A DNA stretch of 64,000 bases from Fasciolopsis buskii. Taxonomy: Eukaryota > Platyhelminthes > Trematoda > Plagiorchiida > Fasciolidae. Below, in pieces: positions 11,801 to 24,000 of this stretch. The notes below the pieces were generated by a model. It made no database searches. It was given only the letters and a program-made list of their open reading frames with translations, and was not told where the DNA came from. Both the position numbers and the translations under genes were made by a program. The DNA lies in contig LUCM01005575.1 in NCBI GenBank assembly GCA_008360955.1, positions 62,001 to 126,000 of the forward strand, written 5' to 3'. How positions within the stretch are numbered: the stretch's first letter is position 1; each line of letters starts with the position of its first letter.

Positions 11801-13570
11801 TATGTCAAACGTCTTGGAAGTATTGTAAATCAATGTTTTCTGTCACCTTGGACTGATGTGAGCACAGTGACGGAAGTGTGTCCTGATCAAGCACCATGTT
11901 GATGCTCCAGTACCGAAAGGAACAACGCTCAAGAGAATGCTATACTTTTGTCAGAGTGGAATTGGCGTTTATGTCGACATACGAACGACACAAACCTTCG
12001 AACCTCGATTTCCCATTTGATTAAATCGAGGGTAGTGTTAAGCAACAGCTTTATCACGTATTCCCTGGTGGTCGGACGAAAGTTAGTTACCTCTCGCGAC
12101 TGCGTCTGCATCCGGTTTCGGTCTTGTTTATAAATTTTTAAGTCCTGATTGATTACCTCACTGGTTGCCTGGACATTTCTCACTCAATGCGCATGCACGT
12201 TTGATCACGATTGTTTGGTATTGTCTAAACGGACAAACGGTGTTTACAGAACCGGGGGATTGGCCTGGAGCAGGGGGACAATTGGAACATGTGACGATCA
12301 GAGATCCACACGCCACGACACTGATCAAGGCCGGTCGAACATAGACGTTAGGAATTTTTAGGACATACACCTTATTTCAGAATGATTTTAACCATTTGTG
12401 TTGATCATAGATGAGGCAATCAATTGGTATGTCGTGCGCCTGGAGTTTGAATCGCAAACATCTCACCACCAGTCGAGACGATACGAATTGGCAATGAGAA
12501 CTCGACTGTTGACGAAACTTTTGCGATTTGTGAACTCCAAGCTGAGCAAATGGAACCTAATGAGAAACGACAGTTCTTACGAAGTTCCCGGGCAGTGGGC
12601 AGGTAGAACTGAAGAATCAGAAGCAAGCAAACTGCCCTAAGGAATTGATACACTTAACTTAATTGGTGGCTAGTTTCAAGATTTATCACTTATTCATAAA
12701 CTTGTACCTTTCTTTTCTAGATAGAACACGTCTCATCATATCAGACACCGGCAAAAATCAACAATTTGGGTTGTACACTTGCAGCATCTATGTTCCAGGT
12801 CCTTGAAAATTTTGATTTTTTCTTCAAATCCGGTGTTGCCTAAGGGTATGTTGAGTAGTCCCTACAATCTATGCTTTAAAATTTCCCCAGGAAAAATTCA
12901 GTAACAGCTCGAAGCAGACGTAATTTTGAGAAAGGAGTAAACAAAGGCCTGCATAAAGTCAAACAGAAAGGGCGACATTACGTGTGTTAATTTGACACCG
13001 CCCACGTACGACACCATTTAGTAGTTATGAGATTATCATCAGTGTACAGGTTTGCCAGGCAAGCTGGAAGACAGGTCTGAAACAAAGAAAAACAGCGCTT
13101 CTTTCTAATATCACAAAACTTAATTTCAGTTAACTTAAATTGAGCAAACAAAATGTTTGAAATAATCCGAGATCGTCATTCAGAAGATTCTCGAACAAAC
13201 AGGCTTATGTTCCGGGAGCATTCGTCGAATTTGACTGGGACGCTTATCGACTATCAACCGGAACGCCTAGGTAACACGAGGAGTTTCTACAACAAATGGC
13301 TATCCAGGAGACTTTCTGAATGGGGTGCTTTATACAGTTCCCAAGGCGACAATTGAAAGACTTAGTCTAACGAAAGAATGGAACTACCGTACATTAGAAA
13401 ACCTTCGCTGGACTCAGGACTCCTCAAATCACCGAGCGTCACGATCACACACAAGCGAACCAAAGCCAGGCGGATTCTCAGGTCGAATGACCAACGAATT
13501 GTAATTTGCAAGACCGAACACGCGAATGGCAAATAATGCTCCGTCGATCAAAATTAAACTAAAAACTTAC
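8803..13570. other. Mostly unassigned DNA
   Basis: Nothing could be assigned with confidence. A minus-strand frame at 10987-11205 is faintly Gag-like (SEESLKEFSLRILHTVKRRL), and 11929-12183 minus is an unrecognised open frame. Neither has supporting neighbours, and no RNA gene or repeat copy was detected. Confidence 0.35.
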
Positions 13571-13750
13571 CTTTAACACGAACTCCCCAGAAAGATTCGT
13601 GATTTGATTTCTTTAATATCTGTTCACAAAGTCCATAAGGCGTAAAACGATAAAATAGTCGATGTCCAGTGTTGCTGAAATTAGCCTCTCGTTGACGTGT
13701 TACCTTAGTATGGACGTCGAATGGGACCGAAACGTGCGCAATGATTTCAA
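13571..13750 (-). CDS. Candidate internal exon, function unknown
   Basis: Minus strand. A pyrimidine-rich acceptor (TTTCATTTGTTCCCTGGGCTTAG) precedes 180 bp of open frame closed by a near-ideal donor, GTTAAAG|GTAAGTTTTT. Both ends are phase 1, so the exon is symmetrical. It would encode about 59 residues, including HVSVPFDVHTKVTRQREANF and GLCEQILKKSNHESFWGVRV. No domain is recognised. Having two good splice sites and an open frame makes it one of the better host-exon candidates here, but conservation would be needed to prove it. Confidence 0.3.
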
Positions 13751-16700
13751 CTAAGCCCAGGGAACAAATGAAATCAAAGTGAACCAAATTCGTACTGACT
13801 TACAAAACCGACTCAAGGTCACCATGCAGACAGGTCTACGGAACTCAACCGATGCGTTGCACTCAAAATGTGGAAGCATGGGATGCAGTTTTGAATTCTA
13901 GCCTCTTTATGCACTGGTCTGCGAATTTTTGCTTGGCGTAACAAGCGATCAAAACGAGATTCCCTAGCCCATTTAGCGAAGTGGATTTTCCCACCCACTG
14001 ACCGTAGTCGGAGGCGATTGTACATGTTTTCCCGACTATATTATCACGTTGGAATGTACCAATAGAGAGTTACTGTTGTCAATACTACGGACTAAAATCC
14101 TATCAGTATGTGAATCTTAAGTGGATCCATAATCCATTCAGGCTCCTAATGACTCAACTGACACTCCAATGAGAAATTCACACAGGAATGTACAGGTATA
14201 GGGATGGTTGGACAGGTCCCCACCGGGCATGCACGTCTGATGCGTGCACTCAACCGCGAAAGCTATCGTGTGCTTCCTGGAAAACTTTGTTCATCCAGTT
14301 GTATGCGAAATTTACCACCATGTAGACCAATGCCCAGGGAAAACCAATGCCTTTGTGCACATCACCAGTGGCTCATTATGTCAAGGTTCAATCAGCAAAA
14401 TGCTTCAAATCAGAGGGTGTATTTCTACAGAAGACGTCATACTTGTAAAGACGAGAACACAAACTGTTATCCGCACAATGACGAAGTTTTATCAGTCGAC
14501 GATCGAGTGACTCCCATTTAGAGACTAAATCCAACAATCATAAGGCTTAAAAAAACATTGCTCGGTTATTTTGTTCCAACAGAGAAGCCAAAATCCAAGC
14601 TGACGATCAGCACCTGAAGTACTGATTCTACGTCACATTCAGTCACCCATATCAGGACTTTCGACTCTCAGTTGCAGTTCGACAAGTCTCTCCCATGCAT
14701 TTTTTTACGTGATTTTCTATGTTAAGCCGTGGCTGGTGCATGGACTCCCAACGTGGACCTAGGACCGTAAACAAACCAAGTGAATTTCCATTTGCCACCA
14801 CTATCCACTCAGTGTTTACGTTTTGAAAATCTTATTTATGTACTGGATTGCTTTGGGGACATGTTCACTTGGAAATGATCAGTGATTTAAAATCCTGTGT
14901 TCAGTGGAATGCCACCTAAATTTCAGTGGGTAATTTCTGTCTCTAATTTAGACGTCTACAGATATCCATGAAAATTGGTGCCAATGTTCGACTGATAGAT
15001 CCTTCTGATATATGTAGAGATATTCGACCCATGAACGACGGGCCGTCCATCAGGTCGGATCTAACCGTGCGGGATTATGTTTACCTGTAGTGCCCCTGAC
15101 CTGTTCGGTTAGAAGTGGTACAAACTCCTTCACGTGCGAATCTATCCACGTGTGCATGCAATTAACTACACATGTGATTTTTCGCATGTGTATATCTACG
15201 TGCTCGTTTGTAAGCAAACAAAGCGGACTCGGTGCTACATGTATGCTACCTTGTGGTTTTGTATGCAATATTATTCTCATTTTCGAAGGCCACGGTGCAC
15301 CTGCAGTGGTGAATTTTGCCCAATAAGCCCAGTAAGCTTGCCATTTGTCTTCCGTTTGTGGATAAGATAAATCCAACGGGGTCCTTCAGTAAATATTAAT
15401 ATCCAGTTGACTAAATTAGGCTCACGAAGACTCATTCCGACAGGGTCGAAGACAGAGTGCAATATGCAAATTATCTCACAGCGACACCGGAATTCGAGAG
15501 GCGAATGTCAGGAGAACACGGATTAAATTTTGAACTGAAAAACAAGAACAGTTACTCGTGAAATAGATGACGTTTTATGTGTTCTTCCGTATATTCTGTT
15601 ATACAGGTGGTCTCATCGGCGCGAACTTTGATGGAGAATGGATTCACCGTACATGCGACGATCAGCTGCGAAGCTGAGCAGTCACGGCTAGGGACAGAAC
15701 TACGTCAAATGACATGTATGATAACCTTAATATAAAGTTGATCAAAATCGATGAAGGTCAGCATGAATTATTTAATAGGTACACTTGAACACAGCTGCAT
15801 GAAGAACGTAAAATTCACAAACTGGTGGGATTTTTTTAACACGACTTTGACGTGCGTCGTGGGGATAAGAAACCCTGAGAGATTGTTCATGCGCTGTAAG
15901 TTGCCCATAAAGAATCACTTTTAAAAGTTAAAGTGGCGTATAATGATGGGCGAATTTTTGTTGACTGGCTCTCATGATTTTGTTGGACCATTCAATCTCC
16001 TGTAGTCTATATTCGATTGGCCGTTTTCTGCACTGGTCTCCATCGTTTAGGTTGGGTTGTATCGTGTCACTTGAACTGCAGCTAAACTGCCCATATTTAT
16101 ATGTACGTGGATACCAGTATTTAATTAGCTTCTGTACAAAGTTCTACAGCTATGTGACGAAAATTATTTCGAGGTGCAGCATTTCTAAGTTCACAGTCGC
16201 CTCGAACGCATCTGATCATCAATGGAAACATTCTAATCGGCACATCTAGTAAACAACTAGAAACTGGGTTGAGCAAAATCTCGCCTGGCGGTTATCAACT
16301 TGGTTTACGGAATCAGTTCCTAACAGACTATTTCTCGCGATAAAGGTGATTCGTCTACAGACTTGGGATTATTCAGCTGACCACTCACAAAGCTTTTTGC
16401 ACTCATGGCGAAAAACTGCTTAGTTGTCGATCCGAGTGAAGTTGAGTATTGCAAAAGGATCTACGGAGTAACGACGAGGCTAATATTTGAGAACAAGTAA
16501 CCATGATAATTATCAAGTCCTTATTTAATATAGTGCATAGTGTTTGCAGGTGAGGAGCCATGGTGTTCAGGAAGGACCTGATTAAATTTGTTCCTTTTGA
16601 TCCGTTGTTGATGAAAGAAGCGGCTTCTGTTCTACTACGATTCAGAGAACCATTTTTATTTTTAAATCTGCATTTTTAATGATTAAGTTGACGTGTTGTG

Positions 16701-17849
16701 TACCATAAACGTGGATAACTCCTGGCAGTCGTTGGATCTGCGAGTTTGCAGACTGTTATTTAAGACATATAATCCCATCAAGTCTCGTGACTTGGTTTGG
16801 GAATTCCGGTTTCTTGTGGTTTCGTATTAGCTAATTTACGGCAGTCAGACTTCCGTAGGCTATTAGATAATTGGATCAAAACCAGATCGTTTAAATCGGT
16901 GTTCCCTGGCCAACTCTCAACCGTCTGGACTTTCGACCCGGGTGCTGAATACAGTCATTCACTATTCCCTAACTTTACTTTGAATGTCTGCACATAAAAT
17001 GAAGATAGAATGAACTTTTAAACTCCAAATTAACCATGTATTCATTATGGTATGGAAATACACCCATCAGCCTATTGTCAGTAAGAACATTTTGAACAAC
17101 AAGAATTCACATTAAAAAGAAGTGGGTAGAGAAGCGAGGTCAGAAAAGTTTGTTCGTTGTCATCAGGAATTTTTCGGCCCCCAAAACAACTTAGAATTCA
17201 ATAATGAACAAGCAACCCAGTGAGGACAAAATGCACCGTTTTGAACGCTCTCTAAATCCCGTCACAGTTTTCATTACAATGAATGCTTTTTAGGATTTGT
17301 CCGCATTGACTATTGGAGTCCAACTGGACATTTCATGTCAAAATGTCCTGTTTCGTCCTGCCTTCTTGCAGATCATAAGTCTAATCTGAGGTTTGGGGTG
17401 TGATTTACTGAAGAACAATCCCTACTTCTGTCTGAGCAACGAGATAGTACAAGGCTCGCTGACGAGAGGATTATTACGGTTCATAAACGATGAGGCATGA
17501 GAAAAGTCTTGACAAGCCAACACATCTAGTGACCTGTACACAACTGGCTCAATGGAGCAAGTTACCGTTAGGAATGTGTTGAAAGATCGATGCGCCGCGC
17601 GGAATGTCACAAGTTAGATCTCGGTCGTCAGTTCTTGGCAATTTGAACACGTTTTGGATAGTACAGGCCCCCGAAAGCGCTTTTGCCACAATAGACTTTT
17701 TTGAGAAACTTACCAAATATTTCGGGTGCAATAAAATTCTGCAAACATTAAAACACTTCCTGATGGGGCCGTGAGAAAATTCTAGGATGTGAAATCCGTT
17801 TATGTCCTTCTGACGCCACGTTCCACTCAATGTATATAACTGTCTATCT
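13751..17849. other. No recognised feature
   Basis: Two overlapping plus-strand frames at 14204-14521 and a minus-strand frame at 15050-15376 are the longest open stretches. None shows a motif, a splice context or a retroelement signature that I recognise. Confidence 0.35.
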
Positions 17850-17960
17850 GTCAACTCGTCTCTGTCTGTCTATTTATCTATCTATCTATCTATTTATCTA
17901 GCGATCGATCGATCGATGTATCTATCAACTCTTTTCTGTCTATATTTCCATCTTTCTGTC
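17850..17960. repeat. Degenerate tetranucleotide tract (TCTG/TCTA/GATC)
   Basis: TCTGTC and TCTATCTA units are followed by GATCGATCGATCGAT at about 17902-17917 and then more CTGTC units. It is a decayed compound tetranucleotide microsatellite. Confidence 0.8.
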
Positions 17961-18430
17961 CGTCTAACTATTTACCCATCCAACTGTCCTTAACATTCGT
18001 GTCCAGACTGCATCTGAAGTTATCATCAGCTGGTAGGGTTATCTCTTATTTGTTGTATTTTGTATTACCTAGGGCTTTCTTTCTCCCGCTGACCTCAATT
18101 AATGAACCGATGAAGAAGTCGGGTCTCTCAATCCGACCTAATGGACGTCGATCGATCGATAGCTGCCGTTTCCAACTGACCGTGCACACAGTCTCATGCG
18201 CACACTATCACGCACGAAAACAGACGGGAATACACTAAAAAAGGATCAACAGGTTCATGACATGCATTCCAATGAGTTCGTACTGGATATATGTGAGGTT
18301 CAATTCCTTCAAAAATTACCTTGTTACAAAGTTTCAAAAACTTCATAGGAAAGTTTGTGCGCTCGCCGTAACTGCAATAATCAGAAATCGATCGATAATC
18401 GCGAGTAATAAAAATTGGAAACCTAACACG

Positions 18431-18458
18431 TACACACACACACACACACACACACACA
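18431..18458. repeat. (AC)n microsatellite
   Basis: About 14 perfect AC units. Confidence 0.95.
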
Positions 18459-18572
18459 GACCGCGACAACAGTTTCGTGCCACTAGGTTTTCCTTGTATC
18501 CCTAGTTCTGTGAAAGATAAAACAATCATTTTTGGACATCACATCTGTAGTCTTGTAAAAATCTCACAAAAA

Positions 18573-18611
18573 TTTCACTACTTTTGCTTTCGTTAAAGCA
18601 AAAGTATGAAA
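18573..18611. repeat. Near-perfect hairpin (inverted repeat)
   Basis: TACTTTTGCTTT at 18579-18590 and its exact complement AAAGCAAAAGTA at 18595-18606 are separated by the four bases CGTT. Allowing one bulged C at 18578, five more pairs extend the stem to 17 bp. The loop is shorter than in a typical animal microRNA precursor. It may be a palindromic relic of a small DNA element. Confidence 0.6.
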
Positions 18612-19139
18612 GGAAATCGGGAATTTCCCCGACGAAATTAACGTAGCCTTTGTTTTTTATGCAAATGAAACAATCCAAAGGAGTTTGGGATAACTGTTTC
18701 TTCACAGAAAGTTAACACACATTAGGCATGAGTTGTGCGACATTCTGGACCAAGTCATTGTCAGACGTAAACCGTTTCCGACATCACCACTTTTCATCCA
18801 CTCTTGGAGTTTCCGTATGCCACCCATGGACCTGTTCATATAACAGTGTGGGGAATGTGACTGTTTAAATTTCGACCATACTTTAAGTGATTCACTGTCA
18901 TAAGCTTACCTTTTTCCAGTGTCCTCGAGATTGGTGAAAAGGCCGTAAATTAGCAGAACCAAGTCAGATTTTGACGGAGAGCGATTAAAAATAACGGTTG
19001 TTTTTATTGCAGTAGTGGCCTTGATGAAAGACAACAAAGGAAGCGATCGTTGATTCATTGCCAGTGGCACGGACAAGCTCATAATTCTATGGTGTAGCAT
19101 GAGGTCCATCGTATTTCGATCCACTCCAGAGTTTGTTCG

Positions 19140-19290
19140 GATAGGCGGTGGCCAAACGGATGAGGTCATGGCTTTTGGATGCGAGAGTCGCGGGTTGGAA
19201 TACTCCCAGCGCCAGACAACTTCCCCACTTGACAGCCCTCTGCTGGCCGCGGCTCCCTTGTCGTTTCATTAACAAAGAAAGTAAAGGATT
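19140..19290 (+). mobile_element. tRNA-derived SINE, copy 1
   Basis: The head has an A-box-like GGCCAAACGGATGAGGTC and a B-box-like CGCGGGTTGGAATACTCC at tRNA spacing. It is followed by a body (GACAACTTCCCCACTTGACA and on through GCGGCTCCCTT) and a tail GTTTCATTAACAAAGAAAGT. An 82-base core (head to body) matches the copy at 22.1 kb on the opposite strand with about 7 differences by eye. The shared tRNA head, body and tail define a SINE family rather than a single tRNA pseudogene. Its mobilising LINE is not determined. Confidence 0.7.
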
Positions 19291-20929
19291 AAATAAAAAG
19301 AATGCAGTAGAGAAGAAATAACCAAACAGCACAAGCAACCTGGGTCCCGTGACGGAGCAAAACAAAGCAGCCACAGCGGGAGAGGAGTAGGATGCGAATA
19401 AGTCTTCCTCGATAGCAGCGAATTGCTATTTGACCTTTAATTTGGCCCTTAATCCTGCGAGTAAAACAGCACTCGGTTGCACTCTCGGTTGCTATAAGCA
19501 AAGATGAACGAGGAAACAGAGACTGTTTCCAAATAGCACCTTATGAAAATTCGCGATAGAGGCTTGTCGTTGTTCCGCAGATTAGATAGTAATCCGATGG
19601 AGACCACAAGGACCGATCAAACCCGAAGGCTGTGTCGAAGCCAGAGCATACCTAGATGAAAGTTTGCACGACAGACCACCGTGAAAAGCGAGTAACCCTG
19701 GCGGCACGGAAGCTCATGGAGATCATGCTGAAATATGTGTCACCATTTCGGGGCAAATAAATGGCCCTACGCATTGTTGGCTTGCCTCGGTTGCACAAAG
19801 GCCCAGGAGCGCGATAATTAAATGGTGCAAAACTTTTGCCTTAACGGAAGCAACAACGGTGAAATTCGGTGTTTTGGCATTTTGCAAAACTGCAATTATA
19901 ATTTTTCCGCGCAGAAATGCATGCGGTGGGAAAATCCCTAAAGACAAGACATCTTCATTGTAATGTGTAAATAAATCCAGTGAAGTAAACTTTTGGCCCT
20001 CGTCGTTTTTAAACTTTCGGATGCTTACATTTTTTGAAAGAATATCACATTTTATTACATGAAGAAGGAGCTGACCTTTAACGAAAAAGCAAGCTTTCGT
20101 CCAGTACTCATGTCCTCTAGCGAACATATCCGAAAAATACAAACAAACTGAAATTAACTCGTTTAATTTAAGGCCTAATCAAATTTGTTTCATGCCACAT
20201 GCTGCAGCTATCGTGATCTGACACCATGGCACGGCTTGATGGCCTGTTTTTCTCGAATATTTGGATCACGTGCTGGTCGAAAATCACGCACAAAATCTGG
20301 TCTTCATACGGTCACGTGTTCAGCTGAAATCTGTAACATCTGGATCATCCAAGTAGATTTCCAAACGGCTGGAAACACTAATCTCTTCAATGTGAGTGGA
20401 TTTCCACATGAGTCTATCTACTGTCTATGTTCGCAAGAATGACAGTCAGCTTAACTTTAATTTTCTGTTTTCGATTTACAGTAGTCGTAATCAGCAAAGC
20501 TCGTTTTGAAACATCTATCCCCATTACGATCTTCCCCTAGGGTGCAAGAGCTATTTGTCTCGACATATTGTTTTTGGTTCATTTCAACCAACCTGTTCCA
20601 TCAAGAAACACTAGCTGGGACAACGAGAACCTTCGTTTATTTCCAAGGTCATTGAGGGGAATGGCATTATTCACTAAACTTTACGTTTACCAGCATATCC
20701 ATCCACGGACTATAAGTGCGCATCACTCGGGATTATATGGCGTCAGGCGGCGACAACTACGAAAAGGGCTTGACGTTGAATTTTTTTACTGATACCAGTA
20801 CAGTCTATTGAGCATCATCTGAGGAGTACTTGGTCTCACAGGTTAATTCGAATAAACCGTCTGTCAGAGAGTCGGAAGATCAACTCGCTGCTCATTGTAA
20901 TAGTTTCTAGTCGAATCAGCTCTGGAGCT

Positions 20930-21300
20930 TATGGGACTGGTTGAAGATCGTAGACGGTATATTGGTTTTCCAAATTATCCGGTCAAAGTTGTTGTTCCCC
21001 GATCGGTGATGCTGGTGATTGTGAGTACATTGCCTACGGAACTGGATCATGCAGGATTCAACAAGTTGGAAAATGCGGTGAGACGCCCTGTCTGCCCGAA
21101 GGTATTTGGGATTTCTGCGGAACATGCGAATTGTGAACCAATTTTAAGGATAGGGATGTGCACCCGGTAGATGTGTGATTTCCCAGCAAGTTTGTGGGAT
21201 TAGACATCATTAGACTATTACCGGTAACGCTCAAACGTGATAAGTACGTGATTGTACTAGTTGACTATTTTACCAAATTGTGTGAGAACATTCCGCTTAA
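20930..21300 (+). mobile_element. Ty3/Gypsy LTR retrotransposon integrase fragment
   Basis: The frame reads through an integrase zinc-binding region: ELDHAGFNKLENAV, then DFCGTC at about 21109-21126. It continues into the start of the catalytic core: GLDIIRLLPVT, then VDYFTK. The CxxC of the HHCC finger and the first catalytic Asp (in GLDII) are present. The first finger His position is Pro, a frameshift separates the His part from the Cys part, and TGA stops interrupt the linker. After about 21300 no further integrase motif is clear, and no LTRs were found. The text resembles CsRn1-type elements of flukes, but the clade is inference. Confidence 0.68.
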
Positions 21301-21699
21301 AGCCATCGATAGTGGCTTACAACTGCAGTATTTTTGCTCGAGGCCAACAGTTTTAAATAAAATTTAAAGCAGTACTTTAGATTGGGTCTTCCCGGTACGT
21401 GGTGAAAATAGAATCCTGGATTAGACGTAAATGACCGAATGGCTGGAATGCACGTGATGTTCAGAAAACTTTCACTCTGGATAGGGTGCATTGTTGAACC
21501 AGTTCTACAGTGTCCTGTCAAATTAATCTTCCTAACCGACCGGGACAATGAATTGTACCTAGTGGGTGTTGGTTAATTCATAAGGAAACCAAGCTATGAC
21601 AATAAAATTACATAAAGTTCGCAGTGATACATTCCACTTATTTGCGTATTTTGATCAAGTAGCAATTGATTTTTGGATGGAATAACAGAGCACCGTTCG

Positions 21700-21775
21700 C
21701 CGTGGCCTCGTAGCTCACATGGTAGAGCACACTCGGTACCGATATGTGGGTTGTTCCCATACGCAGATTCCAGCT
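21700..21775 (+). mobile_element. tRNA-like unit with intact D-arm
   Basis: CCTCGTAGCTCACATGGTAG carries a perfect four-base D-stem (GCTC/GAGC) around an eight-base loop. A T-arm-like GTGGGTTGTTCCCATAC follows. The anticodon stem and acceptor stem do not close, so this is a tRNA pseudogene or SINE head rather than a working tRNA. It lies between the two copies of the other SINE family. Confidence 0.5.
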
Positions 21776-22039
21776 CCGCCGGGCTTGATATCTTTTCACA
21801 GTTGGATCAATTCTACATTCGCAAAACTGCCCAGAAAAAATTCGGGAACAATTGATTTCTTATGAAAGTACTTGTCATTTCCATTTGCCGAATCACAAAA
21901 GAAAACATTTTACTGACGCAACACGAAGTGAAAACAGTACGTTTTTATTCTTCGTGTGCACTCACGTAACTAGCTGTTGAAGACCGCGCCATCCCAGTCA
22001 GCGGTAGCAACTGCTAAGCGAAGCGAAGGTACGCTGATT

Positions 22040-22222
22040 CGGGTCCGGCCTTTACCTTTTACTTCCCTTATTAATGAAACAACAATGTACATCAATTTTC
22101 AGGAAGGGAGCCGCGGTCAGCGGAGGGCTGTCAAGTGGGGAAGTTGTCTAGCGGTGGGAGAATTCGAACCCGCGACTCTCGCGTCCAAACACCACGACCT
22201 TATCCGTTACACCGTTTAGTGG
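22040..22222 (-). mobile_element. tRNA-derived SINE, copy 2 (inverted)
   Basis: On the minus strand the head GGTGTAACGGATAAGGTCGT holds an A-box and CGCGGGTTCGAATTCTCC an exact B-box. The body and tail match the 19.14 kb copy. This copy carries about 20 extra bases between the CTCCCTT of the body and the tail GTTTCATTAATAAGGGAAGT. Its B-box is closer to consensus than that of copy 1, suggesting it is younger or less decayed. Confidence 0.7.
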
Positions 22223-22961
22223 GTGTGACAGATCACCACGAAAAAACCCTTCCCCGCTTTCATCGGGATCTTGATATGTAATGTATTACTAATGAATAAT
22301 AATAGTTTAGTGATAATAAACATTAGAATAGTGACTCTTCATATTAATAGTAATGCTGCTATCATCCGAAAAACACTAGCAGTCTCTTGCAGTTTTTACT
22401 CGAATTTGCCCTGACTACCTTGCTATGGATGTTAGGAAGGATACGGAAGGAAGTCGGTGCTAAGTAGGTTTCAAGGAAAACAGGAGTAATCGAATTTTGC
22501 CGTTGCACTATTAGCCCGGTTATTTAAATATGGGGTCAGCAACTCAATCCCCCCCCCTTACATGTGTGCACGCATGGAGTGGCCGACACAAATTTTTGGC
22601 AAAGAGGTTGCCACTGATTGAATGAATTAGTGGCTCCACATGGCAAATGTCGAATAGTTCATTGTGAGATGAATGTCCAGTTCACGGAATCGTTTATGAA
22701 ATTTCAAATTAGAAAGGAGAGCGTATGCACTTACATGGGCTTACAAACACATGCAAAAGTACACAGAAACACTCAAATGAACATCTTCACATCCTGAACA
22801 CAAACAAACAAACTAATGCGAATGAGATAAACGGTTCCGTGTTAAAAAGTATGGCTATGTCAACCCAGTGTTTCGTTTGGATACCGAAAGGACATCTCGC
22901 GTACATCAGTTGGACTGTGATGGTGGTTGCATATATTCGTCCATCTGTTTGTATGCCTGTA
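22223..22961. other. No recognised feature
   Basis: AT-rich sequence with a run of nine or ten C at about 22550-22560. No gene or element was identified. Confidence 0.4.
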
Positions 22962-22995
22962 TGCGTGTGCGTGTGCGTGTGCATGTGCGTGTGCA
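22962..22995. repeat. (TGTGCG)n-like microsatellite
   Basis: Imperfect GTGTGC units, with one CATGTG interruption. Confidence 0.85.
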
Positions 22996-23669
22996 GATTT
23001 TTGCGTGAAAGTAGATCTGCTCGTGTATGTGTGCGTATCACTTGTGAACGGTTGAAAGTCCAGTGTACGGTAATTAGGAAACCAGATTGCACCTTGTTTG
23101 CTGCACCGATCCTGGTGAATAGATTAGATTAAAAATCACAATGATCTACTGCCTTAGGTGTGATATAATTACAATAAACTTGATTTCCACTCGACATAAT
23201 TGAGTGTGGGCAAGGCTTCGAAAAGCGGACCATGAATATTCGAGGAAATGTGGTCTTAGTCGCAGGTCGACATGGTAACCTACCGGAGACCATAAGGGTT
23301 ACCTACGGGGAATAAAAAAGTGATCTAAGTCGAAAACCGGCACCAAAACTGTTAATATACTTTGCTCTTTTACGCGATAATCAGAAGGATTTCGAGAGCG
23401 AAAGAGAGTTTTTCTTCTTCCGCCAGTTAGACCGACTAATGACTATTTCAAATCAATTCCGTGAATTCTTACAGTATCACCATGAAGGGATGCCAAGCAA
23501 TATTCAGAAACTCTAATGCGGCCAAGTAAATACGGATTCAACGAAACTGACAGCAGTTAGTTAAGTAAAATCTAACTGAACTTTGGTCAACTTTGGTTAA
23601 GTTTTCTTGTTTGTCTGTAAGTACATGTGGGGTCATCTAGGTTATTAAGCAGCTCGTACATTATCCGTA

Positions 23670-23800
23670 CAGTAGTCCATTCAATCAATCAGTCAGTGAA
23701 TAAACAAATAAGTCAGCCGGTCACTCAGCGAGTAACCAGTCGCTTCATCAAGCAAAAATATAGCAGTCAATCAGTTAATCATTCAACTACTCAATCCTTC
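23670..23800. repeat. Degenerate TCAA/TCAG tetranucleotide tract
   Basis: Repeated ATCAATCAGTCAGT-like words, decaying over about 130 bp. It creates a serine/threonine/glutamine-rich open frame (23627-23920 plus) that is best explained as repeat-derived rather than coding. Confidence 0.6.
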
Positions 23801-23943
23801 ACCCTTTCGATCGATTTCTCATTTCAGCAATCAGCCTTCTTATCTCTCTGGTTTTCGATTGATTTATCCGAACTACTCTTTTCGTTGTCTGACTCCTCAA
23901 CCGACTATCTCTCTGCGTGACCATTTTTCTATCTAGATATCAG

Positions 23944-24000
23944 TCTTCAGTGGCATGTTTCGCCTACGGATGAATAAACAAGGTTTTCCGGGGAAATTTT
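23944..24000 (-). repeat. Short dispersed repeat, copy 1 of 3
   Basis: TCAGTGGCATGTTTCGCCTA, then CGGATGAATAAACAAGG and TTTCCGGGGAAATTTTG, matches blocks at 39.17 kb and 40.83 kb in the same orientation. On the minus strand it contains GCGAAACATGCCACTGAAGA. Repeat type unknown. Confidence 0.5.

Noticed and set aside
17549..17854. Minus-strand open frame ending at a perfect GTAAGT donor
   Set aside because: The upstream acceptor would fall in the purine-rich side of a tetranucleotide repeat, with no pyrimidine tract. The next candidate exon does not match in phase.
23627..23920. 97-codon serine-, glutamine- and threonine-rich open frame
   Set aside because: Explained by translation of the degenerate TCAA/TCAG tetranucleotide tract.
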